This document shows, one piece after another, positions 25,459 through 36,425 of a DNA stretch of 64,000 nucleotides; position 1 is the first letter of the stretch, and each line of letters opens with the position of its first letter. Source of the stretch: Imhoffiella purpurea (GTDB lineage Bacteria > Pseudomonadota > Gammaproteobacteria > Chromatiales > Chromatiaceae); NCBI RefSeq assembly GCF_000585215.1, contig NZ_AONC01000002.1, positions 62,001-126,000 of the forward strand. Direction: 5' to 3'. A program made the position numbers and the translations under genes. The notes under the pieces were generated by a model. It did no database searches. It saw nothing but the letters and a program-made list of their open reading frames with translations, and had not been told where the DNA came from.

Positions 25459-26622
25459 TCAGCCAAAATAGATCCTGACCCTGCCGAATGCAGGCTCATC
25501 GACCAACGCCTTTTGCAGTTCCTCTCGCAGCCATTCGGGATCCTGGCCACTCCGGAAGCAGGCGGCGAGGGGGAAATAGACGTCGATATCGATTCTGCCC
25601 CCCAGATAATGGAACACCAGGCGCTCGCGCTCGCATGCAGCGGGAATCGCCGACCAGGACGAGGCCAGGCGTGCCAGTGCCTCGGCACGCAGGGGCAGAG
25701 GCGGACCGACAGGCACGACTTCGTCATCCTCTGGATCGATGTGGACCGTGACGTCCGTGATCTCGGCGATCTGACGCTTGAGTCGCTGCTCGACCAGAAC
25801 GCTGATCATGTGACCTTCGGAAACGCTGACATAGGGATCCACCAGGACATGGACGTCTGCAGACGCCTGTCCGCCCGAGCGTCGCGTCCTCAGCATATGG
25901 ATGGACCGAACGCCGCCGACCGAGCAGATGGTGTCCGTGACCTCTTTCAGACGGGATGCCTCCAATCCGGTATCGACCAGTTCGCTGGTCGCCTCCCATC
26001 CGAGTTCCCAGGCGATCTTGGCGATCATGACCGCCACGATGATCGCAGCGATGGCATCGAGATAGGGAAGGCCGGCCATGGTTCCCGCCACGCCGATGAA
26101 GACCACGATCGAGGAAATGGCATCCGAACGATGATGCCAGGCATTGGCCCTGAGAAGCTCGGACCTGACGCGTTTGGCGTAGCCCAGCGTCCACCAGTAG
26201 AGCCATTCCTTCGCGCCGATGGAGACCAGGGTCACGATCAGTGCAGACATCTCTGGCCGCAGGAGATCCTCCGGCTCGAATAGACGCTTGGCGGCATCCC
26301 AGCCGATCCCGACGGCCACCGCGAACAAGAGGAATCCGAGCACCAGGGTCGCGACCGTTTCGTAGCGTGCATGCCCGTAGGGATGGTCGCGGTCGGGCTC
26401 CTGGCTCGCATGATGTCCCGCGATCAGGACCAGCAGATCCGACAGCAGATCCGACAGCGAATGAATACCGTCGGCGATCAATGCCTGGGAGTGGCCGAGC
26501 AGACCGGCGACGATCTTGATGGCCGACAGCAACAGATTGACGATGCCGCCAACGACGGCTGTCCGGGTCACGGCCTGATTGCGGTCGATCTGGGGTGTGG
26601 ATTCGGTGGACACGGTTCGCAA
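25459..26622 (-). CDS. Cation diffusion facilitator (CDF) family transporter
   Basis: This 387-residue inner-membrane antiporter exports divalent metals such as zinc, iron or manganese. Six helices span about residues 20-215. Metal-binding motifs appear in helix 2 (DGIHSLSDLLSD) and helix 5 (HHRSDAISS), both with the family His/Asp pattern. A cytosolic ferredoxin-like domain follows (HVLVDPYVSVSEGHMISV). An additional C-terminal segment of about 90 residues (IDIDVYFPLAAC and onwards) extends beyond the basic FieF length. The start is uncertain: TTG 26622 and GTG 26613 both lack a good ribosome site. The stop lies 8 bp from the NtrC-like palindrome. Metal specificity cannot be read. Confidence 0.88.
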   Translation of the reverse strand: MRTVSTESTPQIDRNQAVTRTAVVGGIVNLLLSAIKIVAGLLGHSQALIADGIHSLSDLLSDLLVLIAGHHASQEPDRDHPYGHARYETVATLVLGFLLFAVAVGIGWDAAKRLFEPEDLLRPEMSALIVTLVSIGAKEWLYWWTLGYAKRVRSELLRANAWHHRSDAISSIVVFIGVAGTMAGLPYLDAIAAIIVAVMIAKIAWELGWEATSELVDTGLEASRLKEVTDTICSVGGVRSIHMLRTRRSGGQASADVHVLVDPYVSVSEGHMISVLVEQRLKRQIAEITDVTVHIDPEDDEVVPVGPPLPLRAEALARLASSWSAIPAACERERLVFHYLGGRIDIDVYFPLAACFRSGQDPEWLREELQKALVDEPAFGRVRIYFG

Positions 26623-26867
26623 GATGAAATGAATGTGTTCGGATGTTGCCGAATGGCGCTGCAGTATAGGCCATGCTCGGAGATGGAGTCGCCCGTATGC
26701 GCAAGACGCGGCCTGATTCGATCGGGGCCGCCGCCCGCCGAAGACGTACCTCTTTCGACCTCAGGCGTTATGCTATGACGTCCATTGCCATCTGGCGTCG
26801 AACTCCCCGGCAAGCTCTCCGATTTCCGGCTTTCCGCCTGCTCGGCACAGCTTGGGCGGTATCCGAA

Positions 26868-26873
26868 TATACT
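26868..26873 (+). promoter_or_regulatory. -10 element candidate for glyQS
   Basis: TATACT, one base from the TATAAT consensus, lies about 40 bp before the glyQ start in a locally AT-rich stretch. No good -35 is present 16-18 bp upstream, so only the -10 is offered. Confidence 0.4.
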
Positions 26874-26912
26874 GCGCTATTTTCCCCCATCATCTGGATG
26901 AAGGAGCCCCCT

Positions 26913-27836
26913 TTGAATCTTGAATCCGAGGACCTGGGGACCTTTCAAGGTCTCATCTTCGCACTCGAACGATACTGGGCCGAACTCGGCTGCGTCATCG
27001 TTCAGCCGCTGGACATGGAGGTCGGTGCCGGTACCTTTCACCCCTCGACCTTCCTGCGCTCGATCGGCCCCGAGCCCTGGCGGAGCGCCTATGTCCAGCC
27101 CTCGCGCCGACCGACGGACGGACGCTACGGCGACAACCCCAACCGCCTGCAGCACTACTACCAATTCCAGGTCGTGCTCAAGCCGTCGCCCATCGACATC
27201 CAAGATCTCTATCTGAATTCGCTGCGTCGCCTGGGGCTGGATCCGGCCGTGCACGACATCCGCTTCGTCGAGGACAACTGGGAATCCCCGACCCTCGGCG
27301 CCTGGGGCCTGGGCTGGGAGGTCTGGCTCAACGGCATGGAGGTGACCCAGTTCACCTATTTCCAGCAGGTCGGCGGACTCGATTGCCGTCCCGTGACGGG
27401 CGAGATCACCTATGGCCTCGAACGCATCGCCATGTATCTGCAGAACGTCGAAAGCGTCTACGACCTGGCCTGGAGCCGAACGCCCGAAGGCACGGTCACC
27501 TACGGAGACGTCTTCCACCATAACGAGGTCGAGCAGTCCACCTACAACTTCGAGCATGCCGACGTCAACGCACTCTTCGAGCAGTTCGACGTCTGCGAGC
27601 GCATGAGCTCCACGCTCATCGACAAGGGACTGCCTCTGCCCGCCTATGAGCAGGTCCTGAAGGCATCCCATACCTTCAACCTTCTGGATGCCAGGGGCGC
27701 CATCTCGGTGACCGAACGCCAGAGGTTCATCCTGCGGGTCAGGGCCCTGTCTCGCGCGGTCGCCCAGGCCTATTACGAAAAACGGGAGGCCCTCGGCTTT
27801 CCCATGTTGAAGCCGTGCCAAACCGAATCGGTGTAA
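26913..27836 (+). CDS. glyQ: Glycyl-tRNA synthetase alpha subunit
   Basis: GlyQ is the catalytic subunit of the bacterial alpha2beta2 glycyl-tRNA synthetase. The 307 residues contain [17 protein letters not shown] (about 10-26), [17 protein letters not shown], and [15 protein letters not shown] at the end, all family signatures. Start choice: an ideal AAGGAG at 26901-26906 is 6 bp before TTG 26913, whereas ATG 26898 would place that site inside the gene. The protein then begins fMet-Asn-Leu-Glu-Ser-Glu-Asp. glyS follows after 11 bp, so the subunits are co-expressed. Confidence 0.95.
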   Translation: MNLESEDLGTFQGLIFALERYWAELGCVIVQPLDMEVGAGTFHPSTFLRSIGPEPWRSAYVQPSRRPTDGRYGDNPNRLQHYYQFQVVLKPSPIDIQDLYLNSLRRLGLDPAVHDIRFVEDNWESPTLGAWGLGWEVWLNGMEVTQFTYFQQVGGLDCRPVTGEITYGLERIAMYLQNVESVYDLAWSRTPEGTVTYGDVFHHNEVEQSTYNFEHADVNALFEQFDVCERMSSTLIDKGLPLPAYEQVLKASHTFNLLDARGAISVTERQRFILRVRALSRAVAQAYYEKREALGFPMLKPCQTESV

Positions 27837-27847
27837 GGGAGATGACT

Positions 27848-29926
27848 TTGGATACTTTCGCTGACCTCCTGATCGAGATCGGAACCGAGGAACTCCCGCC
27901 GATCGCGCTACCCGCCCTGTCGAAGGCATTCGCGGACGAGGTGGAATCCCAGTTCGAGGGCTATGGGATCTCATACGGTTCCGTCGAGCGCTTCGCGACC
28001 CCCAGACGTCTGGCGGTTCTGGTGCGCGAACTCCAGACCAAGCAGTCGGATCAGGAAACGGTTCGTCGCGGTCCCGCCGTGCGTGCCGCCTTCGATGATT
28101 CCGGAGCGCCGACCAAGGCCGCGCTCGGTTTCGCCCGCTCGTGCGGCGTGGAGATCGGGGATCTGGATCGCGAGGCGACCGACAAGGGCGAGTGGCTGAT
28201 CTTCAAGAGCGTCACGCCCGGCCAGGAAACCGCCTCTCTGGTGCCGGCGATCGCCGAGAAGGCGCTCGCCAGCCTGCCCATCCCGAAACGCATGCGTTGG
28301 GGCGACCGCAGCGAGGAATTCGTTCGGCCCGTTCATTGGGTCTGCCTGGTGATGGGATCCGATCCCGTCAAGGGTTCGGTGCTCGGTCTGCAGGCGGCTC
28401 CCCAGACGCGCGGCCATCGCTTCCATCATCCCGAGACGATCGCGGTCGGGAAGGCCGCCGATTACGAACGCCTACTCGAGGACCGAGGCCACGTGGAGGC
28501 ATCCTTCGACAGGCGCCGCGCCTCGATCGAGGACAAGATCCGTGCCCTGGCATCCGAGCAAGGTCTGACGGCCCGTATCGATCCGGCGCTCCTGGACGAG
28601 GTCACGGGACTGGTCGAGTGGCCACAGCCGCTGCTCTGTCATTTCGATTCCGAATATCTGGAGATCCCTCCGGAGGTCCTGATCGAGACCATGCAGAGCA
28701 ACCAGAAGTATTTCCCGCTCGAGGATGCCGAGGGACGGCTTCAGTCGGCCTTCATCGTCATCACCAATCTCGAGAGCAAGGATCCGGACCAGGTCCGGGC
28801 CGGCAACGAGCGGGTGATCCGGCCGAGATTCGCCGATGCCGCATTCTTCTGGTCCCAGGACATCAAGCAGCCGCTCGAGTCGTTCGCGAAGCGTCTGGAG
28901 ACGGTCGTCTTCCAGGACAAGCTCGGAACCATCGCGGACAAGAGCGCGCGGGTCGCCCGGCTGGGACGGCACCTCGCCGCCAGTGTCGAGGCCGATCCGG
29001 ATCTGGTCGAACGGTCGGCCGGACTCGCCAAATGCGATCTGGTGAGCTCCATGGTCTACGAGTTCCCCGGTCTGCAGGGAATCATGGGGCGATACTATGC
29101 GACCCATTCGAACGAGGATCCCTGTGTCTGCCAGGCGATGCAGGAGCAATATCTGCCGCGATTCGCCGGAGACATGCTGCCGTCCAGCCCTTGCGGCCGT
29201 GCGCTGGCCATCGCCGATCGTATCGACACCCTGGTGGGCATCTTCGGGATCGGTCTGCGCCCGACCGGGACCAAGGACCCCTACGCCCTGAGGCGCGCCT
29301 CGATCGCGGTCCTCCGCATCCTGATCGAAACGCCGGTCGACCTGGATCTCGAGGACCTGTTGAAGACCGCGGCCGAGGGTTTCGAGCCGGGTATCCTCGC
29401 CGACGACACGGTGGAGACGGTACTCGCCTACATGCTGGATCGACTGCGCGGCTACTATGGCGATCGGGACATTCCGGCCGACGTCGTGGAATCCGTGGTC
29501 CATGTCGGGGTGACCAATGCATTCGACATCGACCGGCGCATCGCCGCCGTCTCCAGATTCCTGACCCTGGCCTCGGCATCCGAGCTGGCGGCGGCGAACA
29601 AGCGCATCCGCAATATCCTGGCCAAGGCGGATCCCGGAGTGGCGGATAGCGGAGAGGTGGTCGCGGATCTGTTGACGGATCCTGCCGAAATCGCCTTGGC
29701 TGAAACCGTCTCCCAGCTCGCGGCCAAGGTCTTGCCTCTGGTCGAGCAGCGGAACTATGTCGAAACACTGGAATGTCTCGCCGATATCAAGGATGACATC
29801 GACCGCTTCTTCACCGAGGTCATGGTGATGGCGGATGACGAGGCGGTACGCAACAACCGGATCCATCTTCTGGCCTCCGTCGCGGAACTCTTTCTGAAGG
29901 TTGCCGATATCTCGCGGCTGCAGTGA
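27848..29926 (+). CDS. glyS: Glycyl-tRNA synthetase beta subunit
   Basis: GlyS is the tRNA-recognition subunit. It begins TFADLLIEIGTEELPP and ends in a DALR-type anticodon-binding domain. Motifs such as MQSNQKYFPLEDAEGRL (about residue 280) and TGTKDPYALRRASIAVLRI (about 475-495) fit the family. Its length of about 692 residues is normal. AAGGGAG at 27835-27841 touches ATG 27842 directly but is 6 bp from TTG 27848, so I place the start at TTG. ATG 27842 would add two residues. The stop overlaps the gmhB ATG, which implies coupled translation. Confidence 0.95.
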   Translation: MDTFADLLIEIGTEELPPIALPALSKAFADEVESQFEGYGISYGSVERFATPRRLAVLVRELQTKQSDQETVRRGPAVRAAFDDSGAPTKAALGFARSCGVEIGDLDREATDKGEWLIFKSVTPGQETASLVPAIAEKALASLPIPKRMRWGDRSEEFVRPVHWVCLVMGSDPVKGSVLGLQAAPQTRGHRFHHPETIAVGKAADYERLLEDRGHVEASFDRRRASIEDKIRALASEQGLTARIDPALLDEVTGLVEWPQPLLCHFDSEYLEIPPEVLIETMQSNQKYFPLEDAEGRLQSAFIVITNLESKDPDQVRAGNERVIRPRFADAAFFWSQDIKQPLESFAKRLETVVFQDKLGTIADKSARVARLGRHLAASVEADPDLVERSAGLAKCDLVSSMVYEFPGLQGIMGRYYATHSNEDPCVCQAMQEQYLPRFAGDMLPSSPCGRALAIADRIDTLVGIFGIGLRPTGTKDPYALRRASIAVLRILIETPVDLDLEDLLKTAAEGFEPGILADDTVETVLAYMLDRLRGYYGDRDIPADVVESVVHVGVTNAFDIDRRIAAVSRFLTLASASELAAANKRIRNILAKADPGVADSGEVVADLLTDPAEIALAETVSQLAAKVLPLVEQRNYVETLECLADIKDDIDRFFTEVMVMADDEAVRNNRIHLLASVAELFLKVADISRLQ

Positions 29927-30507
29927 TGCAGGGTCCCGATCTGACCGGCCGGGCGATCATCCTGGATCGGGATGGCGTTATCAATCAGGACTCCGACCGC
30001 TACATCCGATCCAGGACCGAATGGACGCCCATTCCAGGGAGCATCGAGGCGATCGCGAGACTCTCCAGGGCCGGATTGCGGATTGCGGTGGCCACCAACC
30101 AGTCCGGGCTGGCCAGGGGATATTTCTCCTGGTCGGACCTGAACGGCATGCATCAGCGCATGCGGGATCTGGTGTCCGCTCAAGGGGGACGCATCGAGAT
30201 GATCGCCTTCTGTCCCCATGGCCCCGCGGATGGATGTCGATGCCGCAAGCCTGGAACCGCCCTCTTGGAGGAGATCGGCGACCGACTGAGCGTCGATCTT
30301 TCAGGGATCCCGTTCGTCGGCGATTCGATCTCCGACCTGGAGGCCGCGCGAGCGACCGGCGCCTACCCCATTCTGGTTCGCACGGGAAAGGGTGAACGGA
30401 CGCTCGCCAAACTCCGGGCGTTGGAGGATTCTCGCTCGCTGTCCGACCTGCCGGTCTATCGGGACCTCGCGTCCGCTGCCGATGCCCTCATGCACAACGA
30501 AGGTTGA
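29926..30507 (+). CDS. gmhB: D-glycero-beta-D-manno-heptose-1,7-bisphosphate 7-phosphatase
   Basis: GmhB removes the C7 phosphate in ADP-heptose synthesis for the lipopolysaccharide inner core. The 193-residue HAD phosphatase has the nucleophile motif ILDRDGVIN (about 14-22), motif II in VATNQSGLARG, the zinc ligands CPHGPADGCRCRKPG (about 104-118), and motif IV FVGDSISDLEAA. Its ATG shares bases with the glyS stop. GTG 29923 is possible but unlikely. The linkage of glyS, gmhB and plsC on one strand is common in gammaproteobacteria. Confidence 0.94.
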   Translation: MQGPDLTGRAIILDRDGVINQDSDRYIRSRTEWTPIPGSIEAIARLSRAGLRIAVATNQSGLARGYFSWSDLNGMHQRMRDLVSAQGGRIEMIAFCPHGPADGCRCRKPGTALLEEIGDRLSVDLSGIPFVGDSISDLEAARATGAYPILVRTGKGERTLAKLRALEDSRSLSDLPVYRDLASAADALMHNEG

Positions 30508-30509
30508 CT

Positions 30510-31253
30510 ATGATCCTTGTTCGCTCGCTGCTGTTTCAGGTCTATCTGATCGGATCCACGATCTATTATTCGAGCGCGATTCTGATTCTGGATGCGCTGC
30601 TCCGTCACCCGCCCACCGATCGGCTCGGACGCGCCTGGGGATATTCCAATCTCTGGGCGCTGCGCAAGCTCTGTGGTCTGGACTACCGGGTTAGCGGTCT
30701 CGACCATCTGCCCCGGGAGCCCGCGATCGTCCTTTCGAAGCATCAATCCGCTTGGGAGACGATCGCGCTCCGCGCGATTTTGCCGCTGAATCAGTCATGG
30801 GTGCTCAAGGAAGAACTCATCCGGATCCCCCTCTTCGGCGGGGCGTTGAAGCGATTCAAGTCGATCGCCATCCGACGTTCGGAGGGTCGCAAGGGCATGA
30901 TCAAGCTGATTCGCGAGGGCCAGCAGGTTCTGGACGAAGGGCGCTGGGTCATGGTGTTTCCGGAAGGGACCCGGGTCGCCCCCGGAACCCGTCAGCGCTA
31001 TGAGATCGGTGGAGCTCTGCTTGCCGAGCGGTGCAAGAGGGATGTGATTCCGGTCGCTCACAATGCCGGAGAGTTCTGGGGGCGGAGAAGCTTTCTGAAA
31101 TATCCGGGCACCATCGATGTCGTGGTCGGGCCGGTCATTCCGACCCAAGGCCGCAAGGCGACCGAGATCAACGCCGAGGTCGAGGAATGGATCGAATCCC
31201 AGGTCGCTGCCCTCCCCGATCGCTTCGGACAGGTGGCAGCCGCAAGACAGTGA
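30510..31253 (+). CDS. Lysophospholipid acyltransferase family protein (1-acyl-glycerol-3-phosphate acyltransferase)
   Basis: This 247-residue membrane-associated acyltransferase is of the PlsC type. An N-terminal hydrophobic segment (YLIGSTIYYSSAILIL, about 11-27) is followed by the catalytic motif KHQSAWE (His-X4-Glu instead of His-X4-Asp, typical of this subgroup) near residue 77. The glycerophosphate-binding motif VFPEGTRVAPG lies near 150. It probably makes phosphatidate by acylating lysophosphatidate, in line with gpsA elsewhere in the window, but the acyl and acceptor choice is inferred. AAGG lies 6 bp before ATG 30510, and gmhB ends 3 bp before it. Confidence 0.9.
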   Translation: MILVRSLLFQVYLIGSTIYYSSAILILDALLRHPPTDRLGRAWGYSNLWALRKLCGLDYRVSGLDHLPREPAIVLSKHQSAWETIALRAILPLNQSWVLKEELIRIPLFGGALKRFKSIAIRRSEGRKGMIKLIREGQQVLDEGRWVMVFPEGTRVAPGTRQRYEIGGALLAERCKRDVIPVAHNAGEFWGRRSFLKYPGTIDVVVGPVIPTQGRKATEINAEVEEWIESQVAALPDRFGQVAAARQ

Positions 31254-31313
31254 CGGTCGCCGAGATTTCGGCGCGTTGAAGGCTGAAGCAGACGCCTTTA
31301 TTCTATCTCGAGT

Positions 31314-31369
31314 CCTGCAGGATCCAAGCGTTCCTGGATCCCGCAGGGCTCTCGCCCCGACAAGGGGCG
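31314..31369. other. Two stem-loops between convergent plsC and gyrB
   Basis: CCTGCAGGATCC and GGATCCCGCAGG form a 12-bp stem with one mismatch and a 10-base loop (31314-31347). CGCCCC and GGGGCG form a second stem at 31353-31369. Neither has a T run, so intrinsic termination is not shown. A barrier to transcription between the convergent genes is possible. Confidence 0.5.
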
Positions 31370-31385
31370 ATGAAAGGACCTTCCC

Positions 31386-33953
<2,568 letters not shown>

Positions 33954-33959
33954 TTATAC
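33954..33959 (-). promoter_or_regulatory. -10 element candidate for gyrB
   Basis: TATAAT, a perfect -10 consensus on the minus strand, lies in the 224-bp space between recF and gyrB and would give a leader of about 155 bases. The sequence 17 bp upstream is a weak -35. Confidence 0.5.
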
Positions 33960-34015
33960 GGGAAGCCGGCCCTTCGGTGTTCCCGCACGATTCGCGAAGG
34001 CGGTTCGGGTGACCA

Positions 34016-35092
34016 TCAGACTTCACGGTTGAGGACACCATGTTCCACGTGGAACATGGCCGCGGAAGGTCCCGCATCCAGCGGATCGGAGGGGCGAGAG
34101 ACCCCGGTGACGAATATCTGGGAACCGGTTTCGACGAACAGGGACCAGAGCTTCCGCACATGATTCCGATCGAGTTCGGCCTGGAGATCGTCCAGCAGCC
34201 AAATAGATCGGGGCGCCCCGGCGCTTCGATGCAGTTGTTCGCATGCCAGCTGAAGCAGGCTGACCACCACCTTCATCTGGCCTCGCGACAGGGAGGCTCG
34301 CTCCCCATCCCTTGAAAGATAGAAGTCGGCTCGATGTGGACCTCTCAGCGTGAAGCCCCTGGACCTCTCCTGGTCCCGGCACGCGTCCATCGCCTCGGTC
34401 AAAGCAAGACCATGCGGCCATCCTGGATCGTACTCCAGATCGAGATCGTCCAGGAACGGGAAGTCCGCCTTCAAACACAGGAATGGCATCCTCAGTCCTT
34501 CGAGAAAGGCCCTTCTCGATTCATCGATCGATTGCGCAGCCTCGACGAATAGAGAATCCCATTGAGCCGTATCCTTCCACTTGGCCTTGAGTGCGGCATT
34601 GCGTTGGAGCAAGAGCCGTTGAAAGGTATATCTCTGCCCCTTGAATCGATCGTTCCAGAGCGAGGTATTCCAATCCAGGAAGAGACGCCTCAGCTGCGGG
34701 TCGCCTTCGATCAGAGACTGAGGATTGTCGGTGACCAGCTTGGTAGGAATCAGGGGAACATCGGGGTCGTGATCCAGCACACCGGGAGGCCGGATCTCTC
34801 TCTGCGCCCCCTTCGAATCCTGGACGAAGCGAACCTCGAAGGGTGCGTCCGGCTCGGACGCGAAGGATCCCTTGATGCGGGTCCTGGACTGATCGCGATT
34901 CACCAGGGGGCCAAATTTTCTGCCCCTGTAGGTTCTTCCCCGGGCAAGCAGATAGAGGGCCTCCAGCACGGAGGACTTGCCGGCGCCATTGGCACCGAAG
35001 AGCCAGACAGCGGAGACATCCGTGTCCAAGCGGGCTCGTTCGATGTTTCTCAGGCCATCGATGTCGAGCGAGACGAGCCGATAGGTCCTCAT
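34016..35092 (-). CDS. recF: DNA replication and repair protein RecF
   Basis: RecF is an SMC-like ATPase that loads RecA at gaps with RecOR. The 358 residues contain Walker A FGANGAGKSSVLEALYLL (about 34-51), the ABC signature LSRGQMKVVVSLLQ (about 270) and Walker B IWLLDDLQAELD (about 300). The C-terminus carries MFHVEHG, whose codons form a perfect parS-like palindrome at 34039-34058, so this tail is shaped by a DNA site. The gene starts 43 bp after dnaN without a clear ribosome site, and gyrB follows 224 bp later. Confidence 0.95.
   Translation of the reverse strand: MRTYRLVSLDIDGLRNIERARLDTDVSAVWLFGANGAGKSSVLEALYLLARGRTYRGRKFGPLVNRDQSRTRIKGSFASEPDAPFEVRFVQDSKGAQREIRPPGVLDHDPDVPLIPTKLVTDNPQSLIEGDPQLRRLFLDWNTSLWNDRFKGQRYTFQRLLLQRNAALKAKWKDTAQWDSLFVEAAQSIDESRRAFLEGLRMPFLCLKADFPFLDDLDLEYDPGWPHGLALTEAMDACRDQERSRGFTLRGPHRADFYLSRDGERASLSRGQMKVVVSLLQLACEQLHRSAGAPRSIWLLDDLQAELDRNHVRKLWSLFVETGSQIFVTGVSRPSDPLDAGPSAAMFHVEHGVLNREV
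34039..34058. promoter_or_regulatory. parS-like centromere site inside recF
   Basis: CATGTTCCACGTGGAACATG is a perfect 20-bp palindrome containing TGTTCCACGTGGAACA, the 16-bp ParB-binding parS form known from Pseudomonas. It lies about 2.2 kb from the dnaA-dnaN interval, where origin-proximal parS sites are expected. It encodes part of the RecF C-terminus. Confidence 0.85.
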
Positions 35093-35135
35093 GGGACCAA
35101 TGTCGCGGACGGATCGCGATCAGCCGATCCGGATA

Positions 35136-36236
35136 TCAAAGCCGCATGGGCATGACGACATAGGTCTCGTCGTCCGAGTCCCGACCACGCCAGATCGAAC
35201 TGCTGTCGGCATCCTGAAACTGAACCTGAACCTTCTCCGCATCGATGGCATTCAGAACGTCCATGAGGTAGGCGACATTGAAGCCGATCGAAATGGCCTC
35301 TCCGGAATAGTCGGATTCGATCTCCTCTTCCGCCTCTTCCTGCTCCGGGTTGTGCGCCAATAGCCTCAGCACGCCATCTCCGAATGCGAGTCGAACACCT
35401 CGATACTTCTCGTTCGACAGAATCGCCGTTCTCGACAAGGCTCCCTTGAGCTCGTCCTTGTCGAGCGTCGCCGTCTTCTCGAGGCTGCGCGGGATCACAC
35501 GTTCATAGTCCGGATAGCGGCCGTCGACCAATTTGGAGACCATGGTGGTATGACCGACGGCGATGCGAACGCTCTTGGCGCCGACCAACAACTCCACCAT
35601 TTCTTCCGAGTTGCTGAGAAGCCGCTTGAGCTCTAGCACGGTCTTGCTCGGGACGATGACCTGCCTGCCCTCTCCGAAGTCTCCGCCCGGACGAATCTTG
35701 TATCGCGCCAGCCGATGGCCGTCCGTAGCCACGGCGATCATGTCCTCTCCCTGGAATTCGATCAGCAGGCCGTTGAGGTAATAGCGGACATCCTGCTGCG
35801 CCATGGCGAAGGCCGTTTTCTCCAGCAGGCGTTTGAGGACGTTCTCTGGCAGCGAGATGCCTCGTCCACCCTGCTCGATCTCCATCGTCGGGTAATCCGT
35901 CGCCGGCAGTACACCGAGCGCGAATCGGCCTCGGCGGGCGGTGAGCACGCATCGGTCGTTCTTCGTCTGGAAGCGGATGTCCGCCCCCTCTTCGAGACTC
36001 CGGCAGATATCGGCCAGCTTCCTGGCCGGAACGGTCGTTTCGCCTTCCTCGGAGACATCCGCGGCACATTCGGCGCTGACCTCGACCTCGAGATCCGAGC
36101 CGGTGAAACGAACCTGTTGCCCCTGAGCCTTGACCAGAAGATTTCCAAGGATCGGCAATGTTTGCCGTCGTTCGACGACGCCGATTACCTTTCCGACGAT
36201 GGGCCACAAGGTTTCTCGGTTGACCACGAATTCCAT
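35136..36236 (-). CDS. dnaN: DNA polymerase III beta subunit (sliding clamp)
   Basis: DnaN is the dimeric ring that tethers polymerases to DNA. The 366-residue protein starts MEFVVNRETLWPIVGKVIGVVERR and ends ETYVVMPMRL, both highly typical. The three clamp domains are of normal length, and YYLNGLLIEF and ATDGHRLA mark the second. The upstream codon TTG also reads in frame, but GGAG lies 7 bp before ATG 36236. Together with dnaA, recF and gyrB it forms the standard origin block. Confidence 0.97.
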   Translation of the reverse strand: MEFVVNRETLWPIVGKVIGVVERRQTLPILGNLLVKAQGQQVRFTGSDLEVEVSAECAADVSEEGETTVPARKLADICRSLEEGADIRFQTKNDRCVLTARRGRFALGVLPATDYPTMEIEQGGRGISLPENVLKRLLEKTAFAMAQQDVRYYLNGLLIEFQGEDMIAVATDGHRLARYKIRPGGDFGEGRQVIVPSKTVLELKRLLSNSEEMVELLVGAKSVRIAVGHTTMVSKLVDGRYPDYERVIPRSLEKTATLDKDELKGALSRTAILSNEKYRGVRLAFGDGVLRLLAHNPEQEEAEEEIESDYSGEAISIGFNVAYLMDVLNAIDAEKVQVQFQDADSSSIWRGRDSDDETYVVMPMRL

Positions 36237-36425
36237 CAATATCTCCAGAGGGAAATATATATATTTAATGTTAGTTATAGGGTCTGTGGAAAAGTCTCTG
36301 TTCGACGAAAATCTTCGCTGGAACAGGGTGCTGAATCGTTCCCGACCTCTTCGTAAGTGTTGTCGAAGCTGTGGACAAATCGACCTCCCGGCGACCGACC
36401 GAATCCATGAACAGCTTGTCCACAG
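36237..36425. other. oriC: Candidate replication origin element between dnaA and dnaN
   Basis: This 189-bp space holds an AT-rich tract (about 36252-36280) that could unwind easily. Three DnaA-box-like 9-mers follow: TGTGGAAAA at 36285, TGTGGACAA at 36370 and TTGTCCACA at 36416, each one base from TTATCCACA or its complement. Neighbouring genes on both sides run away from this area. A second box lies on the other side of dnaA, so the origin may be bipartite. Confidence 0.5.

Noticed and set aside
28490-28495. CACGTG core as a second parS site
   Set aside because: Flanking bases match the parS arms at too few positions, and it lies within glyS with ordinary codon use.
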